From Ricinus communis (taxonomy: Eukaryota > Streptophyta > Magnoliopsida > Malpighiales > Euphorbiaceae), in assembly GCF_019578655.1 (NCBI RefSeq), contig NC_063260.1:14944001-15008000 (forward strand): a stretch of 64,000 nucleotides of DNA, read 5' to 3'. The notes under the pieces are model-generated. The model was not told the origin of the DNA, made no database searches, and was given only the letters and a program-made list of their open reading frames with translations. Positions 58,204-64,000 of the stretch are shown here, in pieces; the stretch's first letter is position 1; each line of letters opens with the position of its first letter. The translations under genes were made by a program, and so were the position numbers.

Positions 58204-58369
58204 TGAACCTCCTTATCATTCACTATCTGAATCATAAACTTAAACTAAATAAATATGTACAAATAAAATAAAATAAATAAACAAAAAAATCATTAAATAA
58301 TAAGAAAGAAAAAAAAATGGCTAAATTAACAAATAGCAAATTTCACTCTAGTTTTCATATAATTCCCTA

Positions 58370-58384
58370 AACGCGGCCAAAACT
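58370..58384 (-). promoter_or_regulatory. Candidate primer binding site of the Athila-like element
   Basis: Directly after the 5' LTR (minus sense ...CATCA) comes AGTTTTGGCCGCGTTTAGGG. TGG plus GC-rich sequence a few bases after the LTR suits a tRNA primer site; it vaguely resembles the TGGCGCCG type used by Athila. The tRNA is not identified. Confidence 0.4.
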
Positions 58385-59798
58385 TGATGGGTGCTACTCG
58401 TGTTAGCTACAATCTAAGGCAAAGTGTACCTATCGATGCGCCTAGCACTAATGGCGAGTATCAAGGTAGTATTCCTCGGGAAAGCGAAAGCCCAGAGTTA
58501 CTCCTTTGTTCTTTGTTATATTAACCTAAAATGGATGATGAATAAATTCTAAACTAACTATTAACTACGAGCTAAGTTCTAAGGGAGATGCAGGAGTAAT
58601 TGATAAGTGAAATAATCAAGACAAGAAGACAAACCCAAAGGGAATCTAAACTAGTTGGCAATCAAACAAAAGATAAAGGATCGGGTGAGTCTAATTATGC
58701 TACCCGTGGATGAATTCTTAACCGGTTTCTCTCTCGATAACCGAATTCCTAAACCTAATAACCTAAAGTTGGAATCTCTTCCTAACGATTGATTCTTAAA
58801 TTAGCATTAAGCTTTAATCCGCCTCTATTAAGCTTTGTTAATTCTTAATCCGGCTAGTTAATTATCCTTATCTCTAAGCGATTATTAACCAGTTCTTGCT
58901 ATTCAAAATTCCAATTGCCAAACGGATTTCTCAATCTCATAAAGCAATCTAAACATCACAATTCACAACGTTTCATGAATAATGCATTATCTTATTAATC
59001 ACCGAAACAAGAAGAATACAAAATCAACTCAAACAATCCAACAATATAATATCAAGCCAATATAGTAAAGAAATCCCAATGGATTTAATCAATCTAGCTA
59101 ATCATGTTCATTCTCAAAATAAACAAGAATTCAATTACAACAATAAGTAAAAGGTAGAGAAAACCCGATTACTCCTTAGATGAGAGTAAATGTTCCCAAA
59201 TCCTTTTACCCCAATTGAATCGATTCTTGTTCCTCTTGCTCGATTTGAAAATCAATCAATGAACCTCGCCCCAATCTTCGATCCTTCAAGGAGATCCGAT
59301 TGAAACCTTGATCCAAGTCTCCTTTTCTCTTAGTTTCAACTCGGGAAAACCCTTAGAGAAAGAAAATTAGGGTTTGGGACGTTCTAACCCTAGCCTCCTC
59401 TCTTTCTCTTCTTTTCGTTCTTTTAATTAATACCCCTCCAACACGGCCGTGTTCCTGGCCGTGTTCTCAACACGGGATGGTGTTCCTGACCGTGTTACTC
59501 TCTGTGGCCGTGCTCCCTAAAATCTACTTCTTCTTTAGTGTCCAACACGGCCCTGTTTGTACCCGTGTTAGAAGATCAACACGGCCATGTTCAACTTCCT
59601 CATGCTCGCATTAGCTCGCGTTTCGGCTTTGACGTCCAATTATGCTCCAATTCTTTCCTTTTTCATCCTTTGACCTCTTTTGGACCTAATGCACACAAAC
59701 ATATGTATAAGGTGAGTGTTGAGACCAATTCACATCCAAATGTCCATAAAATCAATCTTAAAAAACTCCATTTAGATGTGTGTATTTTACGCACATCA
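58385..59798 (-). repeat. 5' LTR of the Athila-like element
   Basis: 1,414 bp; pairs with 51579-53076. Shorter by about 90 bp in the CACGG repeat cluster, with a few single-base differences elsewhere. Confidence 0.88.
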
Positions 59799-59997
59799 AT
59801 GGAGAAGTTAGAATATGTATAGACTATAGGACCTAAATAAGGCAATGCCCTATGGATGATTTTTCCCTTCCTCATATAGATGTGATAGTCGATAGTGCAA
59901 CCTCAAGTGCAATGTATTCTTTCATGGATGGGTTCTCTAGATACAACAAGATTATGATGGCAATCGTAGATAAGTTGAAGACAACACTCATCATCGA
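59799..59997 (+). pseudogene. Gypsy copy A, RT continuation
   Basis: It picks up the RT frame cut at 51570: GEVRICIDYRDLNKACPMDD-like text across a small shift, then SSAMYSFMDGFSRYNKIMMA and TTLIIEWG. The catalytic YVDD is absent because the copy ends at about 59997 against an LTR fragment. Confidence 0.78.
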
Positions 59998-60457
59998 ATG
60001 GGGTAAATTCCATATGGACTACTCAATAGGGTCGTGTTCAATAAAGTTGTTCTTGTAATAAGCACTCATATGCTTATCTCAAAATTCTTATTCCTCAACT
60101 TTATGAGATAGATTGCTTACTTCATAAGTAAGTGATAACACATTATGGTAGTCTCAAGCGTTTGATCAATGTCATATGATCAATATCTAATTCTTGATCA
60201 AACATTGACTATGAACAAGGTTTAGGAAAGTAAGTAATAAGAACCTTATCATTATAAACTTTATAATTTCTCTTACATTTGTGTTTACATTTCCTGGTGT
60301 TCATCTTTAATGGTTTGGATTATTCCTTCATAATACCCGACTACTTGTACCATTAGAGTCGAATAGTACCTTTAGTATGATTATATGGCATCAATTCTGA
60401 TGTATAAATTAACATAAATCATCTGACAACTCTTTATCTTTAGGGCATATTTTAACA
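59998..60457 (-). mobile_element. LTR fragment, same family as 20240-20700
   Basis: On the minus strand it starts TGTTAAAATATGCCCTAAAG at 60457 and runs to about 59998. It matches 20240-20695 over the whole length with substitutions (shared: TTGATCAAGAATTAGATATT in opposite orientation). It separates gypsy copies A and B. Confidence 0.72.
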
Positions 60458-61929
60458 GTTGATGCACCACTAATTCAGGCCTTGTCTAGCATTACCATAA
60501 GCACAACAGGCACCCTAAGGAAATGATCAAAGCAGTGACTGACAAAACCATCAGAATGATCATTTTCTCAAATGAAGATCTGCCACTAGAGGGAAGGGAC
60601 CATAATAAGGCTCTCTACATTGCGGTTGCAACGAAAGGAAAAAAGGACTTCTTATGTGATGGTAGATGATGTGACAACCATCAACATTTATCCTTATCGC
60701 GTACTTTCTAAACTGAGAATGACTATGAAAGATCTGAAGCCATCTAATATGGTCATAAGAGCCTATGACAAGACTAAAAGAGACATAGAAAAGGATATTC
60801 TCAACCCTAGTAAAGATGGCTCAATAGAATCTTAGGCTAAATTCACTGTCTTGGATATCCTAATAACTTTTTCTTTGTTATTGGGCAGGTCATGGTTTCA
60901 TACCCTAGGAAAAATGTCATCTATTGTGCATCAGAAGGTCAAATTCCCTTATGAAGGAGAGACAATTACTATCAATGCTGAAGGTGGCAAGGTTGTCTCG
61001 ACTATTCAAGAAATTGCTAAGGAGCTTGATGCCCCGACTAGGTTTCAGGTTACTGTCCTCTGTGAGGATTATATGGATTCCAAATTGGCAAGCATGTTTA
61101 AGAATATGGACTTCATGTCTAGAATGGGGCTAGGGAAGAATAAATAAGAAATTGCAGAGCTGTTGGACTTCAAAGAATAGAGGACCCAACATGGCCTAGG
61201 ATACTATAAGGATGAAATGAGGGCAAACCAAAGGTAAGACCTTAAAAGACATTTTTATCCAAGAGTACAAGTCGTATTCCGACGAGCCCGAGCCTGCTAC
61301 TATAGTTGAGACTGAGGTGTCGAGCTTGGAGATATTTAAGAGTTTGATTATTGATAGGATGATTGAACTGTGCATCAGGGACGTCCAAAAGATAGTCTAA
61401 CCCAAGGTTAAAGAGTTGAAACTAGAGGAAGTCGTCTGCATATCGAAGAATCTGAGTCAACAAGGTTTAGCTGTTATAGTTGAGGAGAATATCATTGATG
61501 TATTCTCTGAAAAAACTGATGTAATGACATCTAATCTTTATAAGGATGATGTCTTTTTTGCTTATAAGATTAATGATATGAATTCTAATTTTGCTTACTT
61601 GTGTCATGTCTTTCTTAATGGTAGTATGCATTTTAATGATGATGACATGTGCATGTTTGACAATAATTCCATTCAAATTGACTCATTTTATTTATCTAGA
61701 GATTACAATTGAAGACACATTTCGATTGCTCATGATATAACTCTTGAAGAGATGAGAAAATATAAAAAAATGTTAGAAAAAGGAAATCAGTATTTGCTTA
61801 ATCATACGACAATATGCTAGGGTTAGACAGAAAGATAGCAGAGGATCATATTCCAATCTACTCGCTCATCAAGGCTATGGAGTAGACAATGAGAAAGCTG
61901 AAGCCAGAATAGGCAAAGAAGATTCGAGA

Positions 61930-62345
61930 AGAGATTGTCAAGCAGGTAAAGCCAATTTCCTCGACATAGTCGACTATCCTGAATGGATGGCGAATATTAT
62001 CCTAGTCCCGAAGAAGGATGGAGAAGTTAGAATGTATGTAGACTATCGGGATCTAAATAAGGCATGCCCTAGGGATGATTTTCCCTTCCTCACATAGATG
62101 TGATAATCGATAGTGCAGCCTCAAGTGCAATGTATTCTTTAATGGATGGGTTTTCTGGATATAATAAGATTATGATGGCATTCATAGACAAGTTGAAGAC
62201 GACATTAATCATTGAATGGTTATGCCTTTTGGAAAGGTATAACCTAAGGCTTAACTCGAAGAAGAGTCTGCTTGGAATGACATTAGGGAAGCTACTAGGG
62301 CAATTAGGCATACCAATTGATCCGAACAAGGTTAAGGCCATTTAA
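61930..62345 (+). pseudogene. Gypsy copy B reverse transcriptase, catalytic part deleted
   Basis: VPKKDGEVRMYVDYRDLNKA and MYSLMDGFSGYNKIMMAFID are followed at 62215-62240 by a direct jump from IIEWLCLL to ERYNLRLNSKKSLLGMT. That removes the stretch that should carry the YVDD active site. The end LGIPIDPNKVKAI is normal. Confidence 0.78.
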
Positions 62346-62479
62346 GAAATTCCTAATCAAATTTAGAGAAATAAGTCGAAGGATTTCTTAGACGTCTGTA
62401 ATACATTAGTAGATTCATTTCCAAGCTCATAATGGTTATGATCCTATCTTTAAGCTTCTGAGGAAACACCAACCTATTA

Positions 62480-62934
62480 TATGTGATGTACATTATCAGA
62501 AAGCCTTTGACAGGATTAAGGAATACATTCTGAAGCCACCGGTATTGCAATTGCCTAAGGATGGTAAATCGTCAATTCTTTACTTAACCTTAGAAGAGGA
62601 AGCTATAGGAGTAACGGTGGCGCAATATGGGCCTAATGACATGGAGCACACTGTCTATTACCTTAGCAAGAAGTTTTTCCCATATGATTCAAAATATAAA
62701 CTCATAGAGAAGACTTGCTTGGTTATGATATGGGCTACGAGGAAATTCATACATTATTTCCAGTCTTATAGGGTTCAAGCAATTCTAAAGATAGACCCAC
62801 TAAGGTATCTATTCAAAACTCCATCTCTTTTAAGAAAGTTGGCTAGATGGTTAGTGCTCCTAATAGAGTTCAACATCGAGTATGTTACCAAAAAGGTAGT
62901 TAAAGGAAGAGTTGTAGTAGAGTTTTTGGGTTAG
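62480..62934 (+). pseudogene. Gypsy copy B RNase H
   Basis: A long open frame with VYYLSKKFFPYDSKYKLIEK, CLVMIWATRKFIHYFQSYRV, DPLRYLFKTPSL and LARWLVLLIEFNIEYVT, a full C-terminal RNase H of Ty3 type. The first catalytic Asp is not evident (YLTLEEEAIG where other elements have Y...D/E...G). Ends in a stop at 62934 before the second RNase H-like part. Confidence 0.78.
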
Positions 62935-63846
62935 ATTGTGATCGAGTAAGATTACCCTTGGGAGAGGTACTTCGATAAAGCGGTAAATGCGAGAGGTGAA
63001 AGATTGGGAGTGTTTCTAATTACGCGTGAGGGAGAAATCATGCCAATGCCAAGAAATTGGACTTTAAGGTAATAAATAACATGGCAAAGTATGATGCTTG
63101 TTTATATGAATTAGAAGCGGCCATGGTGGCAGGAGCAAAGTAACTGATGGTCTACAAGGACCCCATGCTAGTAATTCAGCAAGCCATCGAAGAATGGAAA
63201 GTAAAGGAGAGAGGTTGAAACCATATGTTAGTTATCTCATGACCTTAGTTTGCAACTTCTCCAAGTGTTCATTTATACACTTGCCTCGAGATGAGAAAGA
63301 GATGGCAGATGTGGGACAATCCTTCACAGCTCCTGATGAAGCCATTGGTGATTGTAAAGTCTATAGTGCCTTACTATTATGGAGAGCGAATAATGGAAGT
63401 CTAGATGGGACTAGAGGAGAAACCTCGATTTTACAAGTTATAGAAGTTTATGGAAAGCAGGGAGTATTTAGAAGAGGCGTTTATGAGGGCCAAGTGCATT
63501 GTAGATTCAGGCCAGGAACTATATCAGCCATGATGGGTTATTGTATAAAAGAATGGCTTCGGGTGTCCAGCTCAAATGTCTGACTAAAGGGGAAACACAA
63601 GTGGCGATAGAAGAAATGCATAAAGGGGGGGGTGTAGGCCTCTTATAAATGGTGATTAGGAAGATTATACGTCAAGGTTATTACTAGTTGACAATGGAGA
63701 AGGATTGCATAGCTTTAGTGAGGAAATTTCGTGAGTGCCAGTTATACAATGACTTGAGTCGTCTGCTTCCGATTGAACTTCACATTCTGACGTCTCATTA
63801 GCCTTTTGTAGCTTGGGGAATTGATATCACTGGGGAGATGATGTGC

Positions 63847-64000
63847 ATCATTTTATACATGTTTATATGCCCAATTACTTACATTTTTATGCATAGTTAT
63901 CTTATTTTATGCCAGAATCACCTATGTTTTGGTTCCTTTCATGTTTTAGGTGACTATCAATGGACATTATCAGTAATCGAGGGAAATATGCACAATTACG
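63847..64000 (+). mobile_element. Possible LTR start running off the window
   Basis: Integrase reading ends and TGATGTGCATCATTTTATAC begins, an LTR-like start similar to Athila LTRs. Only about 150 bp are visible, so this is tentative. Confidence 0.35.

Larger units (their letters stand above)
51579..59798 (-). mobile_element. Athila-like LTR retrotransposon, apparently lacking pol
   Basis: 8,220 bp with LTRs at 51579-53076 and 58385-59798, each TG...CA. It is inserted in gypsy copy A, whose RT frame resumes on the right side. Minus orientation is shown by a primer-site-like AGTTTTGGCCGCG just inside the right LTR and by a polypurine-like AGTGTGGGG just before the left LTR. It contains a gag-tail-like region (58203-57050) and an Athila-type ORF1 (about 55984-54560). 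No protease, RT or integrase motif was found. LTRs are very alike apart from one roughly 90-bp indel, so insertion is comparatively recent. Confidence 0.8.
60458..63846 (+). mobile_element. Ty3/gypsy copy B: protease to integrase start
   Basis: A second, same-direction copy about nine-tenths identical by eye to copy A where they overlap. Order: protease and G-patch (60620-61147), linker (61416-61712), RT (about 61930-62345), RNase H (62480-62934), a second RNase H-like domain (about 63060-63330; YDACLYELEAAMVAGAK, SFIHLPRDEKEMAD), integrase zinc-binding start (about 63655-63835; RKIIRQGYY, ALVRKFRECQLYND, FVAWGIDITGE). The added RNase H points to the Tat branch. It ends in integrase at about 63846. 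Confidence 0.82.

Noticed and set aside
51574..59803. 5-bp target duplication for the Athila-like element
   Set aside because: The bases next to TG and CA are AAACT and ATGGA, which do not match; only the gypsy text overlap ATGGAGAA is seen on both sides.
1..64000. CRISPR arrays, rRNA genes, bacterial operons
   Set aside because: No regularly spaced direct repeats of CRISPR type, no rRNA-like blocks and no prokaryotic gene organisation were seen.

Overview
The window is nuclear DNA of a flowering plant, almost certainly a core eudicot. It is AT-rich, its one host gene is split into small exons with GT-AG introns, and the rest is plant transposable elements, their wreckage and integrated plant pararetrovirus DNA. 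Nothing is prokaryotic. I cannot assign a family from sequence alone.

Layout. 1-835: a broken plant-mobile-domain reading frame. 836-2490: a decayed Ty1/copia fragment (minus). About 3045-18390: a rearranged block of endogenous Caulimoviridae DNA made of at least four pieces in alternating orientation: minus 7330-3045, plus 7325-8480, minus 11735-8490, plus 11735-18390. Together they show movement protein (MP), coat protein with zinc knuckle, aspartic protease, reverse transcriptase, RNase H, a downstream ORF of unknown function (ORF2), an intergenic promoter and tRNA-Met primer sites. The order MP-CP-PR-RT-RH followed by ORF2 suggests a florendovirus-like virus of about 8 kb. All copies are broken. 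A 2,090-bp solo LTR with perfect 5-bp target duplications (3526-5615) landed in the leftmost piece. 18758-24345: a Tourist-like MITE, LTR remnants and AT-rich DNA. 24345-27456: a LINE with a deleted endonuclease region (minus).

30.5-36.6 kb: the only apparently functional host gene, a C-function MADS-box gene of the PLENA/SHATTERPROOF type on the minus strand. Seven coding exons join in frame to 247 residues. The conserved N-terminus has no AUG; it has an ACG in strong context, as known for Arabidopsis AGAMOUS. The 3.4-kb intron after the MADS exon carries two CCAATCA boxes and a LEAFY-type site, the arrangement known from AGAMOUS-lineage introns.

36.6-48.4 kb: intergenic DNA with several non-autonomous elements, including a 754-bp Mutator-like element with a 9-bp target duplication that splits a LINE-type RNase H relic, and a short SINE. 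48.4-50.09 kb: a MuDR-type transposase pseudogene. 50.09-63.85 kb: two decayed Ty3/gypsy (Tat/Athila-type) pol copies in the same direction. The first is split by an 8.2-kb Athila-like LTR retrotransposon (51579-59798, minus) with two similar LTRs, ORF1/gag-like sequence and no recognisable pol. The first gypsy copy then ends in an LTR fragment of another family, also present at about 20.2 kb. A further LTR may begin at 63847.

Only the MADS-box gene is likely to have a host function. The rest records layered insertions: virus before solo LTR, RNase H relic before Mutator-like element, gypsy before Athila-like element.
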